DNA of 64,000 nt from Peptoniphilus timonensis JC401 (lineage in GTDB: Bacteria; Bacillota; Clostridia; Tissierellales; Peptoniphilaceae): NCBI RefSeq assembly GCF_000312025.1, contig NZ_HE978595.1, forward strand, positions 77,273 to 141,272, given 5' to 3'. The translations under genes were made by a program, and so were the position numbers. Below, one piece after another: positions 17,901-30,393 of this stretch. Positions within the stretch are counted from its first letter, which is position 1. Every line of letters begins with the position of its first letter. The notes beneath the pieces are model-generated. The model worked only from the letters and a program-made list of their open reading frames with translations, was not told the DNA's origin and ran no database searches.

Positions 17901-20900
17901 TAGCAGATGTTACGAAGTCTGTTAACTGACCTGAACCTTCTGCGTTTTTACCCGCGTATTGGATAATGCCGTTGGCATTGTCGTATTCAAGAGTTATGAC
18001 ACCTCTACCTGGGGTAATTTCTCCAGTTTCTTTATCTATATCGCCTTTTTCATAGGCTATTGTAAATTGAAGAACTGCTCCCTTAAGTGGTGCATAGTCC
18101 TTAGGTGGTCTAACTTCAAGTAGTCTATAACGACCTGGTTCAAGACCTCTAAATCCAAAGTAACCATTAAATGCAGATGATACTGTAGATCCTGGTACAT
18201 CTTCATATCCACCAGCAACTTGTTTTTGAAGCTTGAAGATTGCGCCTTCAAGTCTGTTGTCAGTTACTGTTTGACTGTTAAGATCGTCTTCTGGATTATC
18301 ACGTCCGTGTTTAGAAAATGTGATGTTGAACTTTTCTCTTTCATTTTCAACTACTAATCCTTCTTTTGGTATCTCAGTTGCCTTGTCTGAAGTATAGATA
18401 GGTTTTAGATTTATACTTGTATTAGCAGTATAAGTTGCCTTTCCATCTATTGAAGGGTCAATTATACCTGTTTTATAAGTTTTTCCATCAACTGTAATTT
18501 CCTTACCTACAAAGTTTGGATATTTTGCACCTGGTGCTTTATACTCTGTGACATTTTTTGCTTCAGTAAGTTCTTTAGCACCGCCTTGGTAAGATGCACC
18601 ATGGAAAGCTTCATAGTATGAGTTACCATTTTCATCGAACTTAAGTTGCTTGAATTCTCTCTTTCCATCAAAGAAGTCAACTTTAAGGTCAATCTTACCT
18701 AAATCTTTTTCTGGTATATCAGTTCTCTTATATGGTTCCTTCTTAGCAGGATCCTTTGTTTTGAATAGTTCTTCACTTGAAATTATTTGTCCATTTTCAT
18801 CAAGAAGATTGTAATTGTCATCATATTCTACTTCGTTAGTCACAACTCCATCAATTATTGAAGTGTCATAATAACCTTCTACATCAACGATGTAGACACC
18901 TTTTCCTAAGTTTAGTTGGTCTTCGTCGAAGCCCCAGTCAAATGGTCTCCACCTTGCAGTGTTTACCATAGACATATCCTTCTTAGAAAGGTCGTATGAT
19001 CTTAGAATTGTGTCATATTTTCCATTCTTAACGTCTTCGTTTGCTTCTGGGTTTGTGATTTCGTAAGTTGTTCTGTAGGCTGTCTTTACACCTTCTTTTA
19101 TTGTTACTGGAGGTTGTGATGGAGTGTCTATTTCTTCTCTCTTGTACTTAGGAGTGATTTGTACATTGATTTGATCACTGCCTGTGTATCCTCTAGTGTC
19201 TATATAGATTCTTTGGACAAAGGTCTTAGCTTCTGGGTCCAAGTAAGTCAATCTTGAGTAATACTTAATTCCATCATTGTCAAAAGATTTACCTGCATTT
19301 GCTTTTGTGTCATCTTCGATAAGACTTGCTGAAGTTTCTTGTGGACCCTTGTACTCAGCGTAAATACGTCCACCGTCATCTTTGACTTCAATCTTCCAGT
19401 CATTAGCTGCTTCCTTAAAGCCTACTGGAGCCTTTGTTTCTGTTAGAACATAGAATCCTTTTTCAAGTTTAACTTCTTTTTCGTCTTTGTCTTTAAATAC
19501 TAGATCACCATTAGAGTCTGATTTTCCAGTAAGTGGAGTAAAGTCTTTATCTTCTGTTTCATAAGTTCCATCAGTCATCTTCTTGATAGTGAACTCTGCT
19601 CCTTCAAGAGGAAGGTCATTGATGTCTTTCTTTAAAATCTTTAGACCAAGTCCACCAGTTTTGTTTGTGATATCTAATGAATTACAAATATTGTTTTGTT
19701 CATCTTTAATAAGAATATCTTTTCCTTCTTCTGGAGTGAAGCTATCAAGTGGGTCGTCTGATTTTTTGAAAGTCGCTGTTACATTTACATCGCCTGCTGG
19801 CATTGTAAACTTGTTATCCTTTACTACTAGCTCTTGTCCATTTGAAGTTACTGTGAACTTATCTAATACATAACCTTTTTCTGGACTTGCAGTTAATGTT
19901 ACTTCAACATCTTTTGCTGCAGAAGTTGGATTTGCAGAAATTTTTCCACCTTCTGTTGGTTGAGTAACTGTTACACTGTAAGTTTCTGGAGTTGGATCCT
20001 CAACTTTCTTGAAACTTGCTGATACTGTAACATTACTTGCTGGCATTGTGAATGTGTAGTCATTCATGTTGACATTTACAGTTTGCTCATTTGCATCTTT
20101 AACCGTTAAGCTTTCAAGTTTGTAATTAGCATCTGGTTTAACTTTTAATGTTACTGTTTCATTTGCTTTTGCAGTTTTTTTATCAGCGGTCACAGAACCA
20201 TTTTGTGATGGGTTAACTGTAATAGAATATGTGTCGGCTTCTTTCTTTTCAAAGTATATATTAACTCCAACATCTGATTCTGGCATTGTAAATGTGTATG
20301 TTGTGTCATTTACTTTGTTAGTTTGTACAGTTCCTTTTGTACTATTAACTTCTAATGTCTTTAGTACAAATCCATCATTAGGATTTAATGTTAGTGTTAC
20401 AGTTTGACCAGCCTTTATATTTTGATTTGGATCTGCAGTAACAGTACCATTCTCTTGTACATTAGGAGTTACTTTATAAGTTGTTTCCTTATTAATTGAA
20501 CTTTCTTTTTCATAAACCTTTCTAAAGTATACTGGTGGTTTTGTATAACCATTGTTTCTGTAAGCTGCTCCAAGACCAATTGTACCGTCATTATTGTATT
20601 GGTTAACTTCAACTTCAACTAATACAGGATCTTTAATGCTGTCTTTTGTTATAAACATTTTTGTGTCCAAATTTCCAATAGAACCATTACTTTGAGTAAA
20701 GTTAATAGCCGTTTTAGCTCCAACAATATTATCAATTGTAGACCCTTGACCTACCTTATAAACACTTAATACATTAACAGCATCTTTAGGCATATTATAT
20801 TGATTTCCATTAGCTTCTAGATAGAAATGTAGTGATTTTTTCTCATTTTTGCTAGTGTTTGTTAACAAGAAAACTTGCTTATATGACTTAGTATCCTTAT

Positions 20901-23900
20901 TAATTTCTGTAACTTTAGATTCAATATATTGTGAGCCTTGTGCTTCAGTGACTTTTTCTTTATCAGATCTATTTGGATCAACTGCTTGCCAATCTTCTTC
21001 TGCTCCTTGTGCTTGAGGGATTGTTTCATCAGCAATTTCTAATCCAGCATTATCTACGCCTTGTGCTTCTTCCAATGAAGCATTTCTAGTTTTGAAATCT
21101 TCAATCTTTTCAGACCAAGTAGCTTTATTACCTATGACATTACTTATATAGAAAGTTTTGTCATCTGTATTTCCGTATCCCAATAGATTTTCTGAAAGAG
21201 TAACTGGATCTTCAGAGAAAGTATTTGCAGAATAAGAAACTGCTCTCATTTTATTTGCACAAGTTCCTTTATTAACTTTTATAGTTGCATTTTTTATCAA
21301 CAGAAGATTCTTGAGCTGGGTCTAGATTAACATTATCTAAGCTGTTATATTTTTCTGCAGCCCAATAAGTTCCCCTATTTATAAAGTCCATTCCTAATCC
21401 AAAAGGTCCAGATTCTGGTAGGTCTGATTCTACTTCTACCATAAGAGTTTTACTTTGGTTAACTGTAGTATTGATTACAAACCTGTCAATATCTTTTCCG
21501 TCTTTGGTTCTTCTAGTCTCTATTTTAGATGTATATGGTACATCTATTCCAACATTTTCAATTTTATTAGGTTCAGAATTTGCTCCTACTTCTTTAATTG
21601 ATAATATCTTTGTGTTTCCTTCAGAAAGATCTCTGTTTTCTGGATAGAAGTGGATTTCTAGCTGTGGATTATCCAAGTAATTTCTTTGTTTATTTACAAT
21701 AAACACTTGTCTGAACTTCTTGTTTGCTTTATCTACTTCGGTAATATAACTTTTATTAGCTTTACCAGCGTTATAAGGATTTGAATCGTATGAAGATGAT
21801 TTTCTCTCCCTTCCAGCATTTTCCTTATCTAAATCATTTACCTTTTGCCACTTAGGCCCTTGAGAACTTTCAGCATCGTTATCTCTTATATAAGTTTTGC
21901 CGTCTCTAGTTATTGTTACTGTCCAGTCTGTATTGGCTTTTTCATAACCTTGAGCTGCGCCTGTTTCTATAAGTTTGTAAACTCCTGGTTCTAAGTCTCT
22001 GAAGTTTACATATCCATTTGCATCAGACTTAGCGTATCTTTCATCTTCTTTTGGTTGTGGACCAGTAAGTTTAAACGTTGCTCCAGAAACTGCATCTGTA
22101 GAACCTGCTCTTATTTTTTTGAAAGAGAAGTTTTGTTTGTCTAATTTGTTAGTTACATCAAGCGAATCTTCTGAGATGTATGCACCCTTGATATTTCCAG
22201 CTTCACCTGTTTTTGTAACTGGTTCACCTTCTACAATTTGGTTGGCTCTGTCGTAATAGTCAGACTTCCAATATAGACCCTTATCAGTTTGAAGATCCAT
22301 ACCTGTACCTACTCCACCATCTTCAGATGTGTAAGGTACCTTTACATCTATAATAATAGGTTTTGTTATTTGTCTATTATTAAAGTCTAGATAAAGTCTT
22401 GGTTGGCCTGAGATATTTTGACTTGATGCTTTTACGTCTTTAATTTCTGTAAGGCCGTAGTTTTCTAATCTAATATCTTCTACTTTACCTTCTACTGCCT
22501 TGTCAAGTTCAAATATTTTATAAACTCCATTGCCTGCATACCAATCCATGTTTGTAAACTGTGGTTTTTCTCTATGGATTGATGCGTTGTTAAGAGTTAT
22601 TGAGTCTGCTTCTGGGTTTATTACATATCTTTGGATAACATATTTTTGGTCAGTGTTTTTAGCAACTATTCTTGTACCAAGTTTATATGGAACTGGATAG
22701 TTGTTATAGTAACCAGTTTGTCTGTTATCCCCAAGAATCCATCCATCAAGTGGTCTTTTTGCAACATTAACCCATTTTGTTCCTTCTTCTCCAAGGATAG
22801 ATTTGTTAACATCAGGGTCTGTTGTACCTGATGGTTCTACATAGTTGTAGACTTTTACCTTGTTGTCTGCATCTACTTCTACTACCCATTTTTTATTTAG
22901 CTTAGTGTAGCCTGTAGGTGCCTTAGTTTCTTCTAGGATATAAGTTCCTTGAGTTAAATCTTTGTTGAAGCTTACTATACCTTGGGCATTTGACGTGCCT
23001 GTTGCAAAGGCATCTGTTTGACCTTTTTTAGTTAGCTTAAACTCTGCACCTTCTAGTGGTCTGTTGTCACCGTCTTTTTTGTAGACAACAAACTTTTTAG
23101 CAACTGGTTGGTTGGTAACTTGAAGTGTGATATTGTCTCCACTAATTTGTTTACCAGTTGAGCCTATGCTAAATTCTGTTATTGTTACATTTCCTTCATT
23201 ACTTACATCTACTGTCCAGGTCTTATCAGATTTGTTGTAATTTTCTGGTGCCTCTACTTCTTTTAGTGTATAGGATCCTGGTTTTAAATCTGTAAAGTCT
23301 ATTTTACCATTTGCGTCTGTAGTCCTATAAATTGTGTTGTTTTCTTCATCTGTCAATGAGAAGGTTGCACCTGATAGTTTTTCACTATTATTTAGTTCAT
23401 TTACTTTTTCTATACTAAATTTACCTGGTGTAAACTTATAGTTGAAAAGTCCAACTTTTTGGCTGAAGAATTTTGGAATTTCTCCACCTGTTTGGTCCCC
23501 AACGGCCTTGTTATAATTTGCTCTTGTAACAAAAGCAGAGTTGAATTTACCATTGGACATATTAAAGGCTCTCCAAGTATTGTTGAATTTATTCATATCG
23601 TCAATCTTGAAGGTTTGTTCAACTACATAACCATAATTAGTGTAAGGACCTACACTTGGCATTTGTATGTTTAAAGGTCCGTCTTGCCTCATAGTTCCAA
23701 ATGGATTTAACTTATTTGGATCATAGTTAAGTGTAATACTTCCTTGTCTATCATTTGTTATAGTTCCTTCAGGATTGATACTTCTGCTGTATAACAATCG
23801 ATAAGTTGACGGATCTTGTTCTGGCCTTATACCGAAAGACAATGGCAGATTTCTGTTAATCTTCTTATTGTATATAGTGCCTTCTATTGGTTGTGTGATA

Positions 23901-26900
23901 ATTGAAGGCGATGTTCTATAAACTTTTACATCTCTAAGGGTAAAGGCTGGTGTTGTACCATTACCTTTCCAGTTAACATAGTTACCAGATTGGTAGTTAG
24001 TGGACTTCCAGTTAAAGTTTAGTGTGTCATTGTTTCCTTCATTTGCATATATAGGGTTGTAATATGCAAGTGCTGTTACATACCATTCGCCATCGTCGCC
24101 CTTATAGACATCTCTAAAGTAATATGATTGTGACGTTTTCGCGCCTGCTGGGTCATAGTCATAGTCCTCATAATTTGCCTTGACAGATTGTGTTATTGTT
24201 TGACCTTCTATACCCGTTTGTCCTGGTTCAACTGTTACAGTAAAGTCATATTCTCCGTCGTATTGGGCAAAGTATTTACTTGGAATAATACCTCTTAAGT
24301 TAATCTTTGCAGTACCCTCACCACCAGCTGAGTCTTCATTAAATACATAAGTCAGTCTGTTTGTGCTGTAATCAAAGTAAGGATCTGCAACTTCTTTACC
24401 ATTTATCAATAGTTTAGGAAGTTCTCCAAAATATTGAGTAAAGTCAAGGTTAGGGTCAAATTGAATAGAGAATCTCTTGCCAGGAGCTGTGTCTGTAAGG
24501 TCAATAGTAGCTTCATATTTTAAAGATTCAAGTCTATAAGCTTCCCATACACCTGGTCTTTTACCAATATCCCCTTCTTCTCCTTCTTGGATAGATAGGG
24601 TTTGAGTTACTTTTTTTACTCCTGCTTTAGCATCTTCTTGAGTTTGTTCCTCATCTTCTATCCAATAATCTTTACCGTTTATTGGGTTACCAGCACCTGT
24701 TTTAAATTTAGCCTCATAAGTTACTTGATTTGAATCATCTACTGTCACATTAAAAATAACATTTGACTTGTCGTAACCTGCTGGTGCTTCAATTTCTTCT
24801 ATTGTATACTTGCCTTCTGGTAAGTTTCCAAAGGATGCTTTACCTTCTGCGTCTGAAGTAACCGTAGTTATAGGATTGCCTTTTTCGTCTTTTATAACAA
24901 AAGTTGCGCCTGGAATTGGCTTTTTATCCTTATCGATTTTTAATACTTCTACAGGACGAGTTTGGAAGGCTTCGTTTGTAATAGTAAGGGTTGTGTCCTT
25001 CTTAGCATCTTCTGCTGTTGTAGGAGTGATGTATTGATCTTTTAATTTAGCTTGGTTATCTGTATCTTGGTCTGTTAGCCAGTCATAGTGGATAGTTTGA
25101 CTTGTTGCATTCCTATCTTTGGTAGATTTTGCTACAACTAGGAATCCCCAGTCGTTTGCAAATCTTTCCTTAGGGAAAGTAATCTTATAACCTAGTTCGT
25201 TAGTGTAAGGATCTCTAGGTCTACGACTTGCTCTAATTGGTATATCATTTGGTGTTTTTAGGACATTAGTATTGCCTATCATGTTAATGGTGTTCTGGTC
25301 AACACTTTGTTGGATCATTTCTGTCCTGAGCGAGTCCCTATAGTATGGATTTACGTCATAGACTTGGACATCATCTAATCTTTTAATTTCCCCACCATCT
25401 GAAACTATATTTAGCCTTGTATCCCTATCAGTTGAGCCACCATGACTTGCTGCATTTGCTTTTAGGTAGATGTAAGTTGTTACATCGCCATTTTCATCAA
25501 CTGTTGCATACTGCATTGCATTCATGTAGTCGGGATATCCGCCATCGGCAACTGACTTAGTAGGGTTTGCTCCTACTTCTAAGATTCCAGGTCCACCTTC
25601 TTTTGAAAGTCTGCCATTTTCGTCAACATATAGAATTGTATTTTCTGTGTTGACTTTAAAGCCTTTTGGAGCCTTAGTTTCTTTAAGAGTATGACGTCCA
25701 GGTTCTATGCTAGAAAATAGTGCCTTACCATTTTCATCTGTTACCACTTCAGGTCCGTTAAGGAGTTTGAAAGTAGCTCCTGGAAGTGGATTACCATCTT
25801 TGTCTTTCTTTAAAATCGTAAAGCTAGCAAATGATGGATTTTCATCTACTGTTGCACCGTTGTGAATGTAGTACTCGTCTGTTTCTTTTAGATAGTAGTT
25901 GTTATTTTCAAAGTATCTAATTGTTTTTCCAGTATTCGGATCTTTGTCAGTAGTTGGGAAATTTTCTTGGATAAGTTCTGGTTGAGCTTTTTTAGCTGTT
26001 TCATTTTCTATATCCCAAACTTTTACTTGTGGAATTGTTATTGTTCTAGTTGGGTCAGTGTTTTCTGATGCTAGGACGTCAACTTTTCCAAGTTCATCAT
26101 TTGTATTAGGGTCTACAGCCTTAATAGTTTGACTTGGCATTTTTTGATCTTTTTGAAGTGTCCAAGATTGGTTTACCATAAGATCTTCGTATCTTGATAT
26201 TGCTACTCCGTCAAGGGTTTGTGGCTCTTTGTTATCTTTAGGAATACTTGTGTCATATTCATATACTGCAATAGTTCCAACGTCACTTGATCCAGGGTTT
26301 TGACCTTGAGTTGGCATTGGATTTACATTTGTTTGAGTGCTTCCAACTTGAACCATCTTACCTTCAGCGTCTAATCCATAAACAGCAACTTGTCCTTTTT
26401 GGAAATTTTGGTTTCCAAGACTTCTTGTTTCCCAAGGAAGTTTTGTATCAGTTGGCTTTCCTTCTGCATCTTTATCATCACCAGTTGAAACTGCATCTGT
26501 TACTGTCCATTTTGCAGCATCATTTGATGTGAACTCACCTAATATTGTAGTTCTGTTATTCATGTCTACTCTATTCGGTGTAGATTCTTTTACCTTTTCT
26601 ATTGACCAGCCTTCGTCTATAACGATTCTCTTTGCACCAACTTTTGGCTTGCCATCTTTGATCTTCTTAGTAAGAATTACTGAGAAATCCATCATATATT
26701 TTTCTTGCTTACCTGTTGTTGGTGTGAAGAGGTTGTAAGTTACTTCTCTAGTTCCTGGTGTTGGTTCGTGATGCTTAGAATCATTAATTCCAAAAACACC
26801 GTCAAGCTGTTTTGTTAAAGTTACATTATTATCACGACTTGTAATTTCTTTAAGACCTGATCCTTTAACTGCTGTAAAGTTGGCCTTGTATCCAAGTGTA

Positions 26901-28430
26901 TCTAGATCAGTATCTGATGTGACTCTGATAGTCCAGTTGTAGCCTACTAATTCTCCGTCTTTTATTACTGGGTTTGCTACTGCATATGTGTCTACCTTGT
27001 AGTTAGAGTCGTCTGGTTCGATGATTTGAGTTACATCATCTCTACCTGGTTCAATAATAGATCCTACTATTTCACCATTTTCATTAACTCTTTGTGGTAA
27101 AAGATCTTTAGGTGCCTCCACTCCAAGTCCTGATACCTTATTGATTACTACAAAAGTTTTGTCTTCATTAAGCTTAATGTTTTCTATTTTGTAGTCTACA
27201 GGTATATCTAATGGCACACTAATATTTTCTTTTATATCTCTTGTTATAGTATAAGTTATTGTATTATCAGTAGGGTTGTAATTAGGCTCTGCTATAACTT
27301 GTCCATTGTATCTTATAGCTTCAAGATTTGTTCCTTCTTTTACAGTTAGCTGATCATCTAGATGTATTATAAAATATTGCCCTTTTTTTATTGGACCAAC
27401 TGCTGTTGATGTGTCAAATCTAGTTTTAATAGTGAACTTCTTGTTTGCTAGGGTGTCTGTTAAATCAACATACATGTTAGGTCTTAAATTTTCTTCCCTA
27501 TCTCTTTCAATAAGTTCTTGGAAAGCTTCTTCGTTGTCAGCCATAAGTTTTTCTTGGTCTTCTCTTGACAAGTCGTACTTATCTTCGAAAGTGTTAAGTA
27601 ATGCTTGGATTTCTTCTAATCCATTTTCCTTGTTTGCAAGAGCTTTTTTTAGTTCTTTGTCTGCTCTTTGTAAGTCTGTAAGTCCAAGGCCTTCTTTGAT
27701 TTTTTTCTAGTAGACCTTTTTCTTCTTCCTCTTCAACTTGCTTTTCTTCTATGTCTTCTTTTTTATTTAATTTATTTGATTCTTCAGAGTTTAGGCTATT
27801 TTCTGATTTTTTCTCTTGGTCTCTTAGACCTTTTTGTTTTTTTAATTCTTCTAATTTCTTTTCAAGCTCAATTCTCTTGTCACGAGCTTCTCTGTATTCA
27901 GCCTCTGCTTCTAAAGACTCTCTTTCGTTTGCTCTTGCTGCTGCTTCTTGTTTTGCTGCTTCAATCTTCAAGGCTTCAAGTTTTTCTTGTTCTAGCTTAG
28001 CTTGTTCTTCTTTCTTCTTTTCCTCTTGAGCCTTTTCTTCTTGAAGTTTCTTTTCGTCTTTTTCTATGTCTTCTTTTTCAGGAGCTGTAAGTACGTTATT
28101 TTCTTTATTAACTTGTTTCTTAGCTGGCACTAGGATTTCATAATCCCCTTCTTTTTCCACTGCTTTCTTTGCAGGTTTTTTTGCCGGCTTTAAAAAGTCT
28201 TCGGACTTTTCATATTCTGTCCTAGTATCTTTTTGTTTTTTCTCCTCGGTCTTAGACGATTTTGTTTCAAACAACTCATCAGTTAATTTCTCTTGATTTG
28301 TTGTAGTGGAATTTTTCATTTCAGCCTCTTCAAATAAGCCTGCTGCTGCGACAGCTACTGGGCTGAACACCTCCAATACCATTAATAATGCCAATATTAG
28401 GCAAGTAAATCTTTTAAAAATCTTGTCCAT
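14935..28430 (-). CDS. Giant multi-CnaB cell-wall-anchored adhesin (about 4,500 aa), frameshifted twice in this sequence
   Basis: Three ORFs (27594-28430, 21272-27571, 14935-21300) form one gene. One base too many in T7 at 27700-27706 and in T6 at 21290-21295 breaks it, and correcting both gives about 4,497 aa. Order: signal peptide ending SPVAVAAAG; a long Lys/Glu-rich probable coiled coil (to about residue 320); an adhesin Ig-like domain (YVDLTDTLANKKFTIKTRF, GQYFIIHLDD); then CnaB/SpaA domains (ten recognised, e.g. PLPGATFKLL...HTLKETKAPKGF) alternating with 150-300-aa beta modules; three divergent InlB-type repeats; and a C-terminal YPLTG, membrane helix and KRKRG tail. It is first in the pilus operon and is probably a tip adhesin or separate wall-anchored adhesin. 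Ligand unknown. RBS GGAGCGG. Confidence 0.9.
19750..20485 (-). repeat. Three tandem divergent InlB B-type repeats inside the giant adhesin
   Basis: Three copies of about 75-80 residues follow each other: NVQENGTVTADPNQNIKAGQ, NPSQNGSVTADKKTAKANET and QPTEGGKISANPTSAAKDVE. Each continues with V(T)L...P..GY/FVL..L.V and ends TFTMP.S/GDV.V...FKK. This is the divergent InlB B-repeat pattern. They divide the protein into two halves. Confidence 0.8.
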
Positions 28431-28495
28431 TTTTCCGCTCCTTTATTAATCAGTCTTAGCCTATACTAGGAAGTCGTGTATTTCTCTAGTAATAT

Positions 28496-28524
28496 TATGT
28501 ATATAATAATACAACAATCGTCAA
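28496..28524 (-). promoter_or_regulatory. Promoter of the giant adhesin/pilus operon
   Basis: On the minus strand TTGACG (28524-28519) is followed after 17 bp by TACATA (28501-28496), about 65 bases before the ATG at 28430. The -35 is strong and the -10 imperfect, suggesting help from an activator; no regulator gene lies next to it. Confidence 0.5.
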
Positions 28525-28982
28525 ATATCAATACTAAATTTATAAAATATAGTTTTTATTTGGCTATTTGCTGTCATTTTTTGGATTTTTGACAAATCTT
28601 TATTTTGATCAATATTGAATATAATTTATGAAATCTTTGTCATATAAATGTAATTTTGCTATTTTTGGCTGTTTTCTGCCATTCGCTTTATTGGAAGATT
28701 TATTAATATATATATTAGCATGGGCAAGTGTGAATTTATTGTATTTATTTTATACAATCTTTCATTTGAAGAAAATTTTTAATTTTTATTGTGAATTTTT
28801 CATGTTCTTATTCAAATTAGTAGGGTCTAGCTGGTTTTTTGTCTTTGTAATTTTTTAATTCCTTCTATTATAATCCTAAAAAAATACAATAGTTTTTTAA
28901 ATCGAATTTTTAAAATAAATTTAATTTTTACTTTGCAAGCCTTTACCAATTTTTGATTTTATTTTTACTTAATAGAGCAATA

Positions 28983-29015
28983 AAAAATGCACTGTTTTGA
29001 TAACAATGCATTTTT
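28983..29015 (-). terminator. Terminator downstream of the ABC exporter operon
   Basis: AAAAATGCA pairs with TGCATTTTT around a 15-nt loop, with T runs after it on the minus strand. It lies about 125 bases past the permease stop. Confidence 0.65.
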
Positions 29016-29024
29016 CTTCTATTA

Positions 29025-29072
29025 TATAAGGTTTTTTATAAGATTTTATATAAGGTTTTTTATAAGATTTTT
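29025..29072. repeat. Tandem duplication of a 24-bp unit
   Basis: Two adjacent copies of a 24-bp unit starting TATAAGGTTTTTTATAAG differ only in the last base. TATAAG occurs four times at regular spacing. It lies between the exporter permease and its terminator; function unknown. Confidence 0.7.
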
Positions 29073-29139
29073 TGGATCATTTTAATTATATTTATTTTAT
29101 GTCCCTTTTTATATTTCTCCATATTTTAAAATTCAAATT

Positions 29140-30393
29140 TTATTCGTATCTCAAAGCTTCTATTGGATCTAGTTTTGCCGCCTTATTGGCTGGGTAATAG
29201 CCGAAGAAAATTCCTATTAGCATTGAGAAACCTACGGCAACTACAATTGATCCTATTGACGGGAAGGTCTGTGCCTTTAAGAGATTTGAGCCCACAAGTC
29301 CTATTATTGTACCAAGGATAATGCCAAAGATTCCCCCAATTATGCAAATTATAACTGATTCGATTATAAATTGCTTTCGGATATCTCCTCTCGTCGCTCC
29401 CAGTGCCTTTCTTATTCCAATTTCTTTAGTTCTTTCTGTGACGGAAACTAGAAGTATATTCATTACTCCAATTCCTCCAACTAAAAGGGATATGGCAGCA
29501 ATTGCTCCTATGGCTATTTGGATTGAGCCCATAGCATTATTCATCTGTGATATTTCGCTTTTGGCTGAATAATAGGCTGCTTCTGCACGAGGATTGTTAG
29601 CATAAAATTTTTCATTTATTTCATTGCAAATTGCCTCTGCATCTTCTTCTATGCTATCTGGATTTGTCAGTGTCATTGCCAAATCGTAGTAGACAGTTCT
29701 CGGTTCAGTCAAAAGTTCTCTATCGCCAGTAGTCCTTGGAATGTATATTGCAGAGCTAGATCCATTTAGGGACTGACCCATGACCTGCATCTCTTCGTAT
29801 TCATAGACACCAATTATTGTGGCAACAATAAGTTTACCATTTGTTTCGATCTTTACTTCTTTACCTAAAACTTCTGGTGCAGATGTTTTGTAAATTTCAT
29901 CTAAAACTTTGTCAGATATTACTGCAACTAATTTGCCACGAGCTATATCTTCGTCTTTTAAAAATCTTCCAGAAATCATTTTTAATTTAAATATATTTTT
30001 TTCTCCAGGAGACGTTGAAGTTATATTTACTGCTTCTTTGTTTCTTCCTTCTTTTACATAGCCTTGGGCACTTGCTCCGTGATAGATAAGCTCATCTATT
30101 CTCTTGCCCTTTTGTGACTCCAGATAATTTATTATGTTTTCTGTAAAGTAATCATTCTCACTTAGCTCGCCGCCATCGTAATCTGCATTTTTGGGTTTGA
30201 CATACATCTGAACTGCTGTGTTGGCAATGGAGTCAAAGGCCTTGTTGACAGATTTTGTAAGTGAATCTCCTATTGTCGTGATCCCAATAACTGATCCTAT
30301 GCCGATTATTATGCCTAACATAGTCAAAAAGGATCTCAGTTTATTTGACCTAAGTCCCTCTAGAGAGAGTTTTATTGTTTCTAATAAATCCAT
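29140..30393 (-). CDS. ABC exporter permease (MacB/YknZ type)
   Basis: A 417-aa permease with one N-terminal membrane helix (LRSFLTMLGIIIGIGSVIGI), a large extracellular MacB-periplasmic-core-like domain (about 45-280) and three C-terminal helices of the FtsX domain, including VTERTKEIGIRKALGA. Such permeases work by mechanotransmission, pumping peptides or lipophilic compounds across the wall side rather than through a channel. It overlaps the ATPase gene by one base and belongs to the three-gene HlyD-ATPase-permease operon, as in Bacillus YknXYZ, which protects against the SdpC toxin. The substrate here is unknown. Confidence 0.92.
   Translation of the reverse strand: MDLLETIKLSLEGLRSNKLRSFLTMLGIIIGIGSVIGITTIGDSLTKSVNKAFDSIANTAVQMYVKPKNADYDGGELSENDYFTENIINYLESQKGKRIDELIYHGASAQGYVKEGRNKEAVNITSTSPGEKNIFKLKMISGRFLKDEDIARGKLVAVISDKVLDEIYKTSAPEVLGKEVKIETNGKLIVATIIGVYEYEEMQVMGQSLNGSSSAIYIPRTTGDRELLTEPRTVYYDLAMTLTNPDSIEEDAEAICNEINEKFYANNPRAEAAYYSAKSEISQMNNAMGSIQIAIGAIAAISLLVGGIGVMNILLVSVTERTKEIGIRKALGATRGDIRKQFIIESVIICIIGGIFGIILGTIIGLVGSNLLKAQTFPSIGSIVVAVGFSMLIGIFFGYYPANKAAKLDPIEALRYE

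Larger units (their letters stand above)
28431..29139. other. 709-bp intergenic region upstream of the giant adhesin
   Basis: It holds the adhesin promoter at the left, a very AT-rich middle, a minus-strand terminator (28983-29015) and a 24-bp tandem duplication (29025-29072). A 76-codon plus-strand ORF (28628-28858) lacks a ribosome site and is not called. Confidence 0.6.

Noticed and set aside
14935..28430. Programmed frameshifting or phase variation as the cause of the breaks in the giant adhesin
   Set aside because: The runs (A6, A7 in the coding strand) lack slippery-site context or a stimulatory structure I could see. The same type of break occurs in housekeeping genes throughout the window, so error is simpler. 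Phase variation remains possible only for the surface protein.
28628..28858. 76-codon hydrophobic plus-strand ORF
   Set aside because: It lacks a ribosome site, is Phe/Leu/Ile-rich as expected from AT-rich noncoding DNA, and sits in an intergenic region with no matching promoter spacing.
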